Below, one piece after another: positions 49,797 through 58,879 of a stretch of DNA of 64,000 bases. The stretch is from assembly GCF_000735345.1 (NCBI RefSeq), contig NZ_JMPJ01000051.1:1-64000 (forward strand), given 5' to 3'. The position numbers and the translations under genes were made by a program. The notes beneath the pieces are model-generated. The model was not told where the DNA came from, did not search any database, and worked only from the letters and a program-made list of their open reading frames with translations. Each line of letters opens with the position of its first letter. Position 1 is the stretch's first letter. The DNA comes from Ewingella americana ATCC 33852. GTDB taxonomy: Bacteria > Pseudomonadota > Gammaproteobacteria > Enterobacterales > Enterobacteriaceae.

Positions 49797-50342
49797 ACTC
49801 GACTCCAATAAAAGGCAATATAAAGCATAATATTCTGTGAACCGGAAACTAACCTGACAGCGGCCAATTGCCAACACCTGCGGCGACAACCGTGATGAAT
49901 TTCACAATTATTTATCCTGTATCTACCGCTATTTTTCAACAGTCACAAAAAAATAACAATATCCCCTCACCCCAAGCCCCGTGCAGTTCAAAGCAGCGCC
50001 ATATTGCGGCAGTCGCCTTAAACCGTCACTTTCAGCACGAGCACTTAACCCGAGATTATTTTTGTTATTTAAAACCAAACAAAAGGCAATTTTGCAGAAC
50101 AATCATCTAAAGATTGAGTTGTTGGAAATATTGTCTGAATTCATCGTAGCGATTGACTGTTTTCTGCCATAAGCGTTTGATGAAGCTGTCGGCTTGATAG
50201 CAATATTTCATGCTTATTAAACCAGCGCTATCTGCATAACCAACAGATTGAGCTACGATTATCTATGGGCGCACAAATTTCGTAATAAACAGTTCTGAAT
50301 CAAACACTCTGTTGCGTCCGTAACTGAATGAGGGTGCGGCTT
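49797..50342. other. Divergent dadA/ycgB regulatory region
   Basis: About 545 bases without a supported ORF, AT-rich in the ycgB half. It includes the CRP-like site of dadA. Nothing else clear. Confidence 0.5.
49891..49906 (-). promoter_or_regulatory. CRP-like site upstream of dadA
   Basis: CGTGATGAATTTCACA matches the GTGA-N6-TCAC core of CRP sites. dadAX of E. coli is catabolite-controlled, so the location is sensible. Confidence 0.62.
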
Positions 50343-51878
50343 ATGACGACAAAGACCCAAGATTTTAAAATGGCAGACCAGCGTCTGAGCGATGGACCGG
50401 ACTGGACGTTTGATCTATTGCAGACCTATCTCGAAGAGATTGACCGGGTCGCGAAGTCTTACCGACTTGATACTTATCCGCATCAAATTGAAGTCATCAC
50501 CTCCGAACAGATGATGGATGCCTATTCCAGCATCGGCATGCCCATCAACTATACGCACTGGTCGTTCGGTAAGAAGTTTATCGAAACCGAGCAGCGCTAT
50601 AAGCAGGGGCAGCAGGGTCTGGCCTATGAAATCGTCATTAATTCCAACCCTTGTATCGCCTATTTGATGGAAGAGAACACCATGACCATGCAGGCGCTGG
50701 TGATGGCGCACGCCTGCTATGGGCACAACTCGTTCTTCAAAAATAATTACCTGTTCCGCAGTTGGACCGACGCCAGCTCGATTGTCGATTATCTGCTGTT
50801 TGCACGCCGTTACATCAGCCAGTGCGAGGAGCGTTACGGCGTTGAGGAGGTGGAGCGCCTGCTCGACTCCTGCCACGCGCTGATGAACTACGGCGTCGAT
50901 CGCTATAAACGCCCGCAGAAGATTTCATTACAGGAAGAGAAAGCCCGTCAGGAGAGCCGCGAAGCCTATTTGCAGAGCCAAGTGAACTCGCTGTGGAAGA
51001 CGCTGCCGCGTAAAGACAGTGTGGACGCGCCGGAGCAGGCTCGCCGTTTCCCTTCCGAGCCGCAGGAAAACATTCTCTACTTTATGGAGAAAAATGCCCC
51101 GCTGCTCGAGCCGTGGCAGCGCGAGATTTTGCGCATCGTGCGTAAGATCAGCCAATATTTCTATCCACAGAAACAGACTCAGGTGATGAACGAGGGCTGG
51201 GCAACTTTCTGGCACTACACCATCCTCAATCACCTGTATGACGAAGGCAAAGTGTCGGACAAATTCATTCTGGAATTCCTGCACAGCCATACCAATGTGG
51301 TGTTCCAGCCGCCCTATAACAGCCCGTACTACAGTGGCATAAACCCTTACGCGCTGGGCTTCGCCATGTTCCAAGACCTGAAGCGTATCTGTCAGTCGCC
51401 GACCGAAGAGGACAGGTATTGGTTCCCGGATATCGCCGGTTCGGACTGGCTCGACACCCTGCATTTTGCGATGCGCGATTTTAAAGACGAAAGCTTTATT
51501 AGCCAGTTCTTATCGCCAAAAGTGATGCGCGACTTCAAGCTGTTTACCGTGCTGGATGATGACCGGAATAATTATCTGGAAATCGCCGCTATTCACAATG
51601 AAGAGGGCTATAGGGCGATACGCGAGGAGCTGTCGGCGCAGTATAACCTGAGCCACCATGAGCCGAATATCCAAGTGTGGAATGTGGATTTACGCGGCGA
51701 CCGTTCACTGACGCTGCGCTACATCCCGCAAGACCGCGCCCCGCTTGATAAGAGCCGCCGCGAAGTGATGAAGCACATTCACCGCCTGTGGGGCTTTGAC
51801 GTGTTTATGGAGCAGTTGAATGAGGATGGCAGTGTCGAGCTGCTTGAGCGCTGCCCGCCGCGCCCGACGCCGCTTTAA
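50343..51878 (+). CDS. ycgB: YcgB, SpoVR-family protein
   Basis: The 511-residue protein (E. coli 510) is nearly identical to E. coli YcgB in long blocks such as RLSDGPDWTFDLL and NEGWATFWHYTILNHLYDEG. SpoVR proteins work with PrkA/YeaG and YeaH; the three genes are adjacent operon members in many bacteria, and in this genome they are only 8 kb apart. The biochemical role is unknown. ATG 50343 chosen over an ATG five codons earlier. Confidence 0.95.
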   Translation: MTTKTQDFKMADQRLSDGPDWTFDLLQTYLEEIDRVAKSYRLDTYPHQIEVITSEQMMDAYSSIGMPINYTHWSFGKKFIETEQRYKQGQQGLAYEIVINSNPCIAYLMEENTMTMQALVMAHACYGHNSFFKNNYLFRSWTDASSIVDYLLFARRYISQCEERYGVEEVERLLDSCHALMNYGVDRYKRPQKISLQEEKARQESREAYLQSQVNSLWKTLPRKDSVDAPEQARRFPSEPQENILYFMEKNAPLLEPWQREILRIVRKISQYFYPQKQTQVMNEGWATFWHYTILNHLYDEGKVSDKFILEFLHSHTNVVFQPPYNSPYYSGINPYALGFAMFQDLKRICQSPTEEDRYWFPDIAGSDWLDTLHFAMRDFKDESFISQFLSPKVMRDFKLFTVLDDDRNNYLEIAAIHNEEGYRAIREELSAQYNLSHHEPNIQVWNVDLRGDRSLTLRYIPQDRAPLDKSRREVMKHIHRLWGFDVFMEQLNEDGSVELLERCPPRPTPL

Positions 51879-51913
51879 CTTTCTTCCCTCTTGACCCAAT
51901 CTCATCCAGCAAA

Positions 51914-51940
51914 AAGGGCGCCTAAGCGCCCTTTTCTTTT
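51914..51940. terminator. Bidirectional terminator between ycgB and fadR
   Basis: Stem AAGGGCGC/GCGCCCTT, 4-nt loop, A run left and T run right. Confidence 0.87.
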
Positions 51941-51969
51941 ACTGCTGATAACATCGCTATGCGGCGAGA

Positions 51970-52689
51970 TTAACGTTTTTTGTCGGTCAAATCGCCCGGC
52001 ATGGTGCCTTGCATACTATGCCAGATTTCACCACTTTGGCGGCCATATTCGCGCACGCAGTCAACCACCTGATCGTAGCTCTTCTCATCGCAAATGCGTG
52101 ACAGACGCTGATAGAAGGCAATCGCCAGTTTACGCGCTTCAGCATTGGAGAAGTAATAGCGACCAACGCGGGTGTATAAACCGCGCAAGCCATTAATAAT
52201 CAAACCATAAATCGGGTTGCCGGAGGCGAAAGCCAAACCGCGGAAAATGCCGTAGTCCAGTTCCATAAAGGCTTCAGCATTGTCAGAAACCTCCTGCGCC
52301 TTGGCCAGAACTTGCTGAGTCTCTTCCGGGTTTTTGCGCATTGCGCGGCGGATAAAGATGGTCGCAATGTTGGTGCGAACTGATAACAGGTTATCAATCA
52401 ACTGCGGGACGCTGGCGTGGTCTAAACGAGCCAGAGTTTCGAGGATATTCAGCCCCGACGTCTCCCAGAAGTTATTCACTTTGGTCGGTTTACCGTGCTG
52501 AATGGTCAGCCAGCCGTCACGTGCAAGCCGTTGTAAAACCTCACGCAATGTGGTGCGCGTCACGCCAATTAACTCTGAAAGTTCGCGTTCAGCGGGAAGG
52601 ATTGATCCCGGTGGGAAGCGGCTGTTCCAGATACTTTCTATAATGTACTCTTCGGCGAAACCGGCAGGACTCTGCGCCTTAATAACCAT
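51970..52689 (-). CDS. fadR: Fatty acid metabolism regulator FadR
   Basis: The 239-residue GntR-family regulator has its winged helix at about 10-72 ([28 protein letters not shown]) and an acyl-CoA-binding helical domain. It represses fatty acid degradation and activates fabA/fabB; acyl-CoA releases it. Divergent from nhaB as in E. coli. Confidence 0.97.
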   Translation of the reverse strand: MVIKAQSPAGFAEEYIIESIWNSRFPPGSILPAERELSELIGVTRTTLREVLQRLARDGWLTIQHGKPTKVNNFWETSGLNILETLARLDHASVPQLIDNLLSVRTNIATIFIRRAMRKNPEETQQVLAKAQEVSDNAEAFMELDYGIFRGLAFASGNPIYGLIINGLRGLYTRVGRYYFSNAEARKLAIAFYQRLSRICDEKSYDQVVDCVREYGRQSGEIWHSMQGTMPGDLTDKKR

Positions 52690-52931
52690 GTTTTTTACGT
52701 TCCGTTTAGGACTTTTATTGGCGATATAATTCAGCTCATCATACCAGACGTAAATGGCATGTTATAGCGACCTTTCTGAACTTATAGTGAAACTGTGCAT
52801 AGGTCGTCAAAATTTTCCTATATTTAAGCAGTTAACACCTTATTTATGCAATTTGACTCGCATTGCTGAGTGGAATTACCTAGCCTAGTCAGTTGATTTT
52901 GCTGCATTACAAAAATGGAGAAGTCCTTACC

Positions 52932-54503
52932 ATGGACATGACTTTTCGACGCGCGTTCGTCAAAAACTTCCTCGGCCAGTCTCCCGATTGGTACAAATTA
53001 ACTATTATTGGCTTCCTGATCCTTAACCCTATTATCTATTTTCTGGTCAGTCCCTTTCTCGCTGGGTGGCTGTTGGTAATTGAGTTTATTTTCACCCTCG
53101 GCATGGCGCTAAAATGCTACCCGTTACAGCCCGGCGGCCTGCTGGCGATTGAAGCCGTGATGATTGGCATGACCAGCGCGGAGAGAATTAAAGAGCAGGT
53201 CTTTTCCAATCTGGAAGTGATTTTGCTGCTGATCTTTATGGTCGCTGGCATCTACTTTATGAAGCAGCTGCTGCTCTACGTGTTTACCAAGCTGCTGCTG
53301 AATATTCGCAGTAAAACCGCCCTCTCTCTGGCCTTCTGTCTCGCCGCGGCCTTTCTTTCTGCCTTCTTAGATGCCTTAACCGTGGTGGCGGTGGTGATCA
53401 GCGTTTCGGTTGGGTTCTACTCCATTTACCACCGCGTGGCCTCCAACGGCGGGGATCAGGCCGACGTCAATGACGACAGTGGCTTCATTGACTCCCAACA
53501 GCACCAGCAGACGTTGGAACAGTTCCGCGCCTTCTTGCGCAGCCTGATGATGCACGCGGGCGTAGGCACCGCGCTGGGCGGCGTGATGACCATGGTGGGT
53601 GAGCCGCAAAACCTGATCATTGCTAAATCTGCGGGCTGGCAGTTCGCCGACTTCGCCCTGCGCGTCTCGCCGGTATCGGTCCCGGTGTTTTTCTGCGGGC
53701 TGCTGGTCTGCTTTCTGGTGGAGCGCTTTAAGGTGTTTGGCTATGGTGCGGCCCTTCCCGCCAGCGTGTTTGAGATCCTGAAAAAATACGACCTGCAAAA
53801 CGCCGCCAAAAGGGATAAACAGGAGCGCATTAAGCTTGCGGTACAGGCGGTGATTGGCGTCTGGCTGATTATCGCGTTGGCCTTTCATCTGGCGGAAGTG
53901 GGACTGATTGGCCTGTCAGTGATTATTTTCGCCACCGCCCTGTGCGGCGTGACCGATGAACACGCTATCGGCAAGGCTTTTCAGGACGCGTTGCCTTTCA
54001 CCGCCCTGCTGACGGTGTTTTTCGCCGTGGTCGCGGTAATTATTGAGCAGCACCTCTTCAGCCCAATCATCCACTTTGTATTGCGTGCCGAGCCGGCCAA
54101 CCAGCTGTCGCTGTTCTATCTATTTAACGGCTTGCTCTCTTCGGTTTCCGACAACGTGTTTGTCGGCACGGTGTATATCAATGAGGCCAAAGCCGCGCTG
54201 CAAAATGGCGCTATCTCGCTGGAGCAGTTTCAGCTGTTGGCAGTCGCCATTAATACCGGCACCAATTTGCCGTCGGTAGCCACGCCTAACGGTCAGGCCG
54301 CCTTCCTGTTCTTGCTCACTTCGGCTTTAGCGCCGCTGATTCGCCTGTCTTACGGGCGGATGGTGTGGATGGCCCTGCCTTACACAATTGTGATGACGCT
54401 GGTCGGCTGGCTGTGCGTGCAATATCTTTTGCCAGAATTAACGCAGTGGTTTATCGATATGCATTTGATAACCCTGCCCGATATCAAAGAAATCCTGCGT
54501 TAA
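52932..54503 (+). CDS. nhaB: Na+/H+ antiporter NhaB
   Basis: The 523-residue protein (E. coli 513) has about 12 helices; [10 protein letters not shown] at the N-terminus and [11 protein letters not shown] (conserved Asp) are typical of the family. Exchanges 3 H+ for 2 Na+ in the inner membrane. ATG at 52932 gives the E. coli-like N-terminus; the frame opens 13 codons earlier. Confidence 0.96.
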   Translation: MDMTFRRAFVKNFLGQSPDWYKLTIIGFLILNPIIYFLVSPFLAGWLLVIEFIFTLGMALKCYPLQPGGLLAIEAVMIGMTSAERIKEQVFSNLEVILLLIFMVAGIYFMKQLLLYVFTKLLLNIRSKTALSLAFCLAAAFLSAFLDALTVVAVVISVSVGFYSIYHRVASNGGDQADVNDDSGFIDSQQHQQTLEQFRAFLRSLMMHAGVGTALGGVMTMVGEPQNLIIAKSAGWQFADFALRVSPVSVPVFFCGLLVCFLVERFKVFGYGAALPASVFEILKKYDLQNAAKRDKQERIKLAVQAVIGVWLIIALAFHLAEVGLIGLSVIIFATALCGVTDEHAIGKAFQDALPFTALLTVFFAVVAVIIEQHLFSPIIHFVLRAEPANQLSLFYLFNGLLSSVSDNVFVGTVYINEAKAALQNGAISLEQFQLLAVAINTGTNLPSVATPNGQAAFLFLLTSALAPLIRLSYGRMVWMALPYTIVMTLVGWLCVQYLLPELTQWFIDMHLITLPDIKEILR

Positions 54504-54696
54504 ACGTGCGGGAATAAAGAAAAGATATCGGCGGGAAAAATGTTCAGGCATTCTGTGAAATGTAAACACTCTGACAGAATGAAAAAGTGTGTGTTTTTAC
54601 TGCTATTTTTTACATGAATTTTAATTCGGCAGGCTGGCAGCAAATGTGAATTCGTTTACACTGCTTGGCAGTTGCTTACTGCATGGAAACAAAACT

Positions 54697-55227
54697 ATGT
54701 TGCAATATCTAAACCGCTGTTCTCAGGGCCGCGGTGCATGGCTGCTGTTAGCGTTGACTGCACTAGTGTTAGAACTGGTTGCTCTTTATTTCCAACACGT
54801 CATGTTATTACAACCTTGCGTAATGTGTATTTACGAGCGTTGCGCACTGTTTGGCGTATTGGGGGCCGGAATTGTTGGTGCAATCGCACCCTCGACCTGG
54901 TTGCGTTATGCCGGTATTTTGATTTGGATTTACAGCGCCTACGAAGGGATCCGCCTGTCATGGGAACACACCATGATTCAGCTCCATCCTTCTCCGTTCG
55001 CCACCTGTGACTTCGCCGCCCGCTTCCCAAGCTGGTTGCCTCTCGACAAATGGTTGCCGTCGGTGTTCGTTGCTACCGGTGACTGTGCAGAGAAACAGTG
55101 GGAATTCCTGACTCTGGGTATGCCACAGTGGTTAGTGGTGGTGTTCAGCGTGTTTATGGTTATCGCTCTGCTGGTATTGATCGCGCAGTTCGTTAAACCA
55201 AAACGCCGTGACCTGTTCACTCGCTAA
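54697..55227 (+). CDS. dsbB: Disulfide bond formation protein B
   Basis: The 176-residue protein (E. coli 176) has four helices and two periplasmic cysteine pairs, C41-C44 (CVMC) and C104/C130. It reoxidises DsbA and passes electrons to ubiquinone or menaquinone. ATG at 54697 fixed by the conserved start; longer frame rejected. Downstream of nhaB in the same direction, about 190 bases apart. Confidence 0.97.
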   Translation: MLQYLNRCSQGRGAWLLLALTALVLELVALYFQHVMLLQPCVMCIYERCALFGVLGAGIVGAIAPSTWLRYAGILIWIYSAYEGIRLSWEHTMIQLHPSPFATCDFAARFPSWLPLDKWLPSVFVATGDCAEKQWEFLTLGMPQWLVVVFSVFMVIALLVLIAQFVKPKRRDLFTR

Positions 55228-55251
55228 TAACCCGATTCTGCATTAACGAAA

Positions 55252-55274
55252 AAGGCGCCTAAGGCGCCTTTTTT
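55252..55274 (+). terminator. dsbB terminator
   Basis: Stem AAGGCGCC/GGCGCCTT around TAA, then a T run; A run on the left makes it bidirectional for the convergent lipoprotein gene. Confidence 0.88.
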
Positions 55275-55299
55275 ATTGCTTACGTTTATACACTTGCGA

Positions 55300-55737
55300 T
55301 CACTTGGTGCGCCACAAACGCAGTTGGCCATACCAACCGCTGTCAGTTTCATATTCCTGCGGCGTGCCGTCTGCGTTGATCACCGCTTCTGCCGAACGAC
55401 CGGTCAGAGTACAGGCCAGACTCACCTTCACATCTCTTTTGCCGTTGATCAGGTTAAGGTCGACATATTCGTTAAACTGCAAAGCTGCCACGACTTTATT
55501 GTCCACGCGCACATACAGCGGGCAAGTTCTCTCGAAAGGCACCAGCGTCCACTGGTCGGCACGGTGCAATCTCACCCGCGTTTTGCCCTTTTCCGCTTCC
55601 GGATTGGCTTCTAGTTTCAGGCGCGGATCGGTCTGAGTGATCACCGCAGACTGAATCACCTGCGGCGCTGCCTGATAGGGATTCTTCGCACAACCGGCGA
55701 GCATCAGCACGGCCAATGCGATAAAAGTTTTTTTCAT
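55300..55737 (-). CDS. Predicted lipoprotein of unknown function
   Basis: The 145-residue protein has a lipobox LAGC at residues 13-16, so it is lipidated at Cys16. The mature part is small, beta-rich in look, with a second region around CTLTGRSAEAVINADG. Start at 55737 (MKKTFIAL) gives a perfect lipoprotein signal. It does not match an E. coli family I can name. Confidence 0.8.
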   Translation of the reverse strand: MKKTFIALAVLMLAGCAKNPYQAAPQVIQSAVITQTDPRLKLEANPEAEKGKTRVRLHRADQWTLVPFERTCPLYVRVDNKVVAALQFNEYVDLNLINGKRDVKVSLACTLTGRSAEAVINADGTPQEYETDSGWYGQLRLWRTK

Positions 55738-56107
55738 TTTGGTTTTCCTGAATTGACGAACCAATTGATCTACAAAAAATTGATAGTCGAATCATAGCAG
55801 CGAGGTGAGCGAAGGCAATGCATCAAACGCGGATCGCCGATTTTTCACAAAATTCTGCCAGAAAAAGCGCCAATCGCCGATTTCTTGAGCAAGCCTGCTG
55901 GCGAGATTGCCTGCAAAAAAAACACCTATCACTCAGCGTTTTAGTTGTTTACTAATTGATTAGCTTTAGACATAATCGCCGTCCACTTCATGTAGCAATG
56001 ATTGGTAGGCCCTGAGCTGTTTTCGAACACTCAGGGCCTTTTCGTTTTTGCTCAAAGCTCATCACTTGCTAAAATATCCTGCCAATCCATAGCCTCGGTG
56101 AGTGACC
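55738..56107. other. Intergenic region with an orphan promoter-terminator pair
   Basis: About 370 bases. It contains a candidate small RNA (55983-56045) and no supported ORF. Confidence 0.5.
55948..56045 (+). ncRNA. Candidate small RNA with promoter and terminator
   Basis: A sigma-70-like promoter (TTTACT 55948-55953, 17-bp spacer, CATAAT 55971-55976) is followed about 30 bases later by a strong terminator: GGCCCTGAG (56008-56016)/CTCAGGGCC (56030-56038) then TTTTCGTTTTT. No ORF lies between, so the transcript of about 60 nt would be non-coding. It is not a family I recognise. A read-through terminator for some other transcript is the alternative. Confidence 0.45.
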
Positions 56108-56320
56108 ATGAAACTGCTTCTACTTAGCGCCATGCTTCCCCTATTAGCCCTCGCAGGATGTGCCGACAAGCAGCCAGCCAAAGCACCAACCTATTTCAAT
56201 AAAGGCCAAGCAGAGACCAGCGAGTGCTTCAACTACCGCCAGATGATGACCGCACCAATAGCGCCTTCGGCACTTGAGAATTTGCGAGGGAAGTGTCGGG
56301 AGTCTAGGGGGAGTAATTAG
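56108..56320 (+). CDS. Small predicted lipoprotein
   Basis: The 70-residue protein has a lipoprotein signal LLALAGC with Cys at residue 18. The mature part has two cysteines (SECFNYR and GKCRES). GGTGAG precedes the ATG. It lies just outside the prophage left boundary, so it is host DNA. Function unknown. Confidence 0.72.
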   Translation: MKLLLLSAMLPLLALAGCADKQPAKAPTYFNKGQAETSECFNYRQMMTAPIAPSALENLRGKCRESRGSN

Positions 56321-56385
56321 TGGAGGTCTGGGGAGGATGAGTGGTAGATAAGTGATGAAATTACTGTGCAATTTCATCACCTTGC

Positions 56386-56413
56386 GTAGTTACTTCGCCC
56401 AACTCGGTTTATT
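56386..56413. mobile_element. attL core (28-bp direct repeat)
   Basis: The 28 bases starting GTAGTTACTTCGCCCAACTC are repeated exactly at 63751-63778. The right copy encodes the end and stop codon of ycgN; here it stands alone. This is the left boundary of the integrated prophage. Confidence 0.9.
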
Positions 56414-56476
56414 CATAATAGGCGGCGAATTAACGAAGTGTTGTGAAGTGGGATTGAATCAAGGTTAAATCAGAGT

Positions 56477-56536
56477 ATTACCGCAAACATGGCACCTACG
56501 ATTGACGTAGTAATGCCGGTTTGCGGTAATTTTTTG
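56477..56536 (+). terminator. Long three-tier hairpin in the left prophage arm
   Basis: Outer stem ATTACCGCAAAC (56477-56488)/GTTTGCGGTAAT (56519-56530), then GGCA/TGCC, then CTACG/CGTAG around ATTGA, followed by six T. It reads as a terminator for plus-strand transcription entering from the host side, or as a structure for recombination proteins. Confidence 0.55.
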
Positions 56537-56552
56537 CCCCGTATATGCCCCC
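56535..56552. repeat. Left copy of an 18-bp repeat, possible integrase arm site
   Basis: TGCCCCGTATATGCCCCC matches the copy at 63695-63712 in 16 of 18 bases. One copy lies near each att core, inside the prophage, as expected for arm-type integrase sites. Confidence 0.45.
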
Positions 56553-56579
56553 AAGGCTTTTCACTCACTCGAAAGCTTA

Positions 56580-57101
56580 TTAACCACCCATCCATCCAAT
56601 CAATCCCCGTTGAAGTATGTAACTTCCCATCAGCAGACTATCATCGAACTCTTCCGTCGTCATGTCGTTGATCACGTGCGGCACCACTCCGAAAATAATC
56701 GTCTCCTCTCCTTCCCAGTCTCCGCCGTCAATCAGCGTCACATCGTCTGGCTGGTCTAAATCAGCAAGGCACAGGATCGGATGAAAACGCATACGCTTCA
56801 GCAAGAACTCCCCGCATACCTCAGCGACGACAATGCTGCCGTCACAAGGCTTGCGGGCTGAGTCGATGATTAGCAGCGCGTCTTTCTTGATACCGGCGCG
56901 CCAGCTTGATGTCGCGGAACGCATTAGGTATTGGCCCGGATAGTTAGACCAATGGCACACGTCGTTCGGGGTTAGCCGGCTGGTTGCGTAATCAGCAGCT
57001 GAAAATGGGAGTCCCTTATCAACGCCCTCCGTTTGGATTGTAAAACATGAAAACTCGGCGTTCTCCGTCCGTTTCTGAAACATCCCGGAATGTGCTGACA
57101 T
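56580..57101 (-). CDS. UmuD-like S24 peptidase-fold protein
   Basis: The reading frame of 173 residues aligns with UmuD from LPFSAADY onward. The catalytic serine is kept (ATSSWRAGI versus ASGDSMIDGG in UmuD) and the lysine is kept (GEFLLKRM). The self-cleavage Cys-Gly of UmuD is Lys-Gly here. The N-terminal part overlaps the upstream gene by 83 bases and may not be translated; then the protein would resemble UmuD' or phage P1 HumD. No ATG, GTG or TTG follows the GGAGGG at 57023-57030 in frame, so the start is uncertain. Second gene of a LexA-boxed pair. Confidence 0.68.
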   Translation of the reverse strand: MSAHSGMFQKRTENAEFSCFTIQTEGVDKGLPFSAADYATSRLTPNDVCHWSNYPGQYLMRSATSSWRAGIKKDALLIIDSARKPCDGSIVVAEVCGEFLLKRMRFHPILCLADLDQPDDVTLIDGGDWEGEETIIFGVVPHVINDMTTEEFDDSLLMGSYILQRGLIGWMGG

Positions 57102-57258
57102 ACATCTCGATCCACTGGTTTGCCTCCTTCAATCCCCAGCGGCAATTCGCTTTCCCCAATTGGGCACAGAAATCCTCAGTAGCGACCGTGCGTCGCCCCT
57201 TCTCGCTTATTTTGATTGCAGCTTTGAATGCTGCGTCAATTTCATATCGTCTGCTCAT
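57019..57258 (-). CDS. Phage protein of unknown function in an SOS operon
   Basis: The 79-residue soluble protein (VATEDFCAQLGKANCRWGLKE and YVSTFRDVSE are the striking parts) has a phage-like look but no named family I can give. GGTGAG precedes the ATG. A LexA box sits 17 bases upstream of the start, and the UmuD-like gene follows with overlap, so both are likely induced by DNA damage. Confidence 0.68.
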   Translation of the reverse strand: MSRRYEIDAAFKAAIKISEKGRRTVATEDFCAQLGKANCRWGLKEANQWIEMYVSTFRDVSETDGERRVFMFYNPNGGR

Positions 57259-57274
57259 AACTCACCTTAAAACA

Positions 57275-57290
57275 CTGTTCATGCATACAG
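57275..57290 (-). promoter_or_regulatory. LexA (SOS) box
   Basis: CTGTTCATGCATACAG fits CTGT-N8-ACAG with an A/T-rich palindromic centre (ATGCAT). It lies just ahead of the minus-strand pair. Confidence 0.75.
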
Positions 57291-57427
57291 CATAAGCGCG
57301 AGTTTTTTGTATTGGGAAGTGAGTTTTTGTAAATCCAAATATCCTTACGTATAATCATAAACCTCAATAGTATTTCTGATTTATTTTAACTATGTAATCA
57401 GATTTTGTAATTAAATGGGGTGTTTTG

Positions 57428-58870
57428 ATGCTTTTTAACTCTTTAGAATACTCGGTCATATTCTTGCCGATATCAGTATTAATGTACTTGCTACTTAGGC
57501 GGTTTAGCATATTGGCATCTAAATTGTGGGTATGCACTACAAGCTTATACTTCTATACATTCTTTACCTACCAATTTATCCCATTCTTAATTTTATCAAT
57601 TATATTAAACTATGCCCTCTTGACCATAGTTCTCAATAGAAATGCAAAGCTTGGATTGTACTCCTCCATTATATTTAACGTTGCATGCTTGGGATATTTT
57701 AAATACTTTAATTTCTTTTCGCAAAATATTGACACAGCATTAAACTTAAATATTCCTCATATAGATATAATTGCACCTTTAGCTATTAGCTTCTACACAT
57801 TCCAGCAAATATCACTAGCTGTTAGTGTATATAGAAAACAGACATCAAATTTAGGCCCAGTGGACTATTGTGCCTATATTTTATTCTTCCCAAAATTAAT
57901 ATCAGGCCCAATCACCGACTATGAGGTTATAAGCAGACAATTAAATAACAGGGAGTCATATATAGGGAGGTATTTTGCTCCTGCTATATTTATATTTAGC
58001 GCTGGGCTTTTTAAAAAAATAGTAATGGCGTCATACTTTGGCTCAATTGCTGATCAGGGTTACATTAACCTATCAACAATTAGCACCATAGATTCATGGG
58101 TTACAAGCCTGTCTTATACAATGCAATTATATTTCGATTTCTCCGGCTACACAGACATGGCAATAGGGTCAGCATTGTTGTTTGGAGTGATACTGCCAAT
58201 CAACTTTAACTCACCGTACAAAGCAACAGATCTGCAAGATTTCTGGCGGCGCTGGCATATAACGCTATCTACTTGGCTAAGGAATTTCGTGTACATTCCG
58301 CTAGGGGGAAATAGAAAAGGAGATATCAGAACATACATAAATCTTTTTTTAACATTTCTTATCGGTGGATTTTGGCATGGAGCTGGATGGAATTTTTTAG
58401 CTTGGGGAGCTCTTCATGGAGTAGGCCTTGTAGTTCATAGGTATTGGTCACAAAGTGGATTTAAGATGCCGGCCGTTCTGGGTTGGTTTATAACATTCAA
58501 TTATGTCAATATCACTTGGATTTTCTTTAGAACAGAAAATTTAACTGATGCAAGAAATATTCTTTATAAAATGTTCCCTATGCATTTTTCATCTGAAAAA
58601 GGCGTAATATTCAACCAGCCTTTTGCAGAATCATTACTACTACAGTCACAACACGATGGTATGTTTATGCTGGCAGCTTGCCTGATGGCAGTTTTAATCT
58701 GCTTAATTCCATTTAATACTAACTCAATAGTCGAATCAGCAAAAAGCAAACAAGTAGGGTTTGTTACTGACATTCTCAGACCTGCTATTTATTCCCTCGG
58801 GCTATGCATTGCAATTATAGTTTCCCTAGGTGGAGCAGCACCCGGCTCTTTCATTTATTTTAATTTCTGA
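57428..58870 (+). CDS. MBOAT-family O-acyltransferase
   Basis: The 480-residue integral-membrane protein has about ten or more helices. The MBOAT core is clear: DFWRRWHITLSTWLRNFVYI, PLGGNRKG, then FWHGAGWNFLAWGALHGVGL with the two signature histidines. This subfamily (AlgI, DltB and O-antigen acetylases) moves acetyl groups from cytoplasmic donors across the membrane. Base composition is strongly AT-rich and unlike the neighbouring host genes, so it is a transferred moron-type gene. The SGNH protein 9 bases downstream is its likely periplasmic partner. The polysaccharide target is unknown. Confidence 0.88.
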   Translation: MLFNSLEYSVIFLPISVLMYLLLRRFSILASKLWVCTTSLYFYTFFTYQFIPFLILSIILNYALLTIVLNRNAKLGLYSSIIFNVACLGYFKYFNFFSQNIDTALNLNIPHIDIIAPLAISFYTFQQISLAVSVYRKQTSNLGPVDYCAYILFFPKLISGPITDYEVISRQLNNRESYIGRYFAPAIFIFSAGLFKKIVMASYFGSIADQGYINLSTISTIDSWVTSLSYTMQLYFDFSGYTDMAIGSALLFGVILPINFNSPYKATDLQDFWRRWHITLSTWLRNFVYIPLGGNRKGDIRTYINLFLTFLIGGFWHGAGWNFLAWGALHGVGLVVHRYWSQSGFKMPAVLGWFITFNYVNITWIFFRTENLTDARNILYKMFPMHFSSEKGVIFNQPFAESLLLQSQHDGMFMLAACLMAVLICLIPFNTNSIVESAKSKQVGFVTDILRPAIYSLGLCIAIIVSLGGAAPGSFIYFNF

Positions 58871-58879
58871 CGGTGTTAT

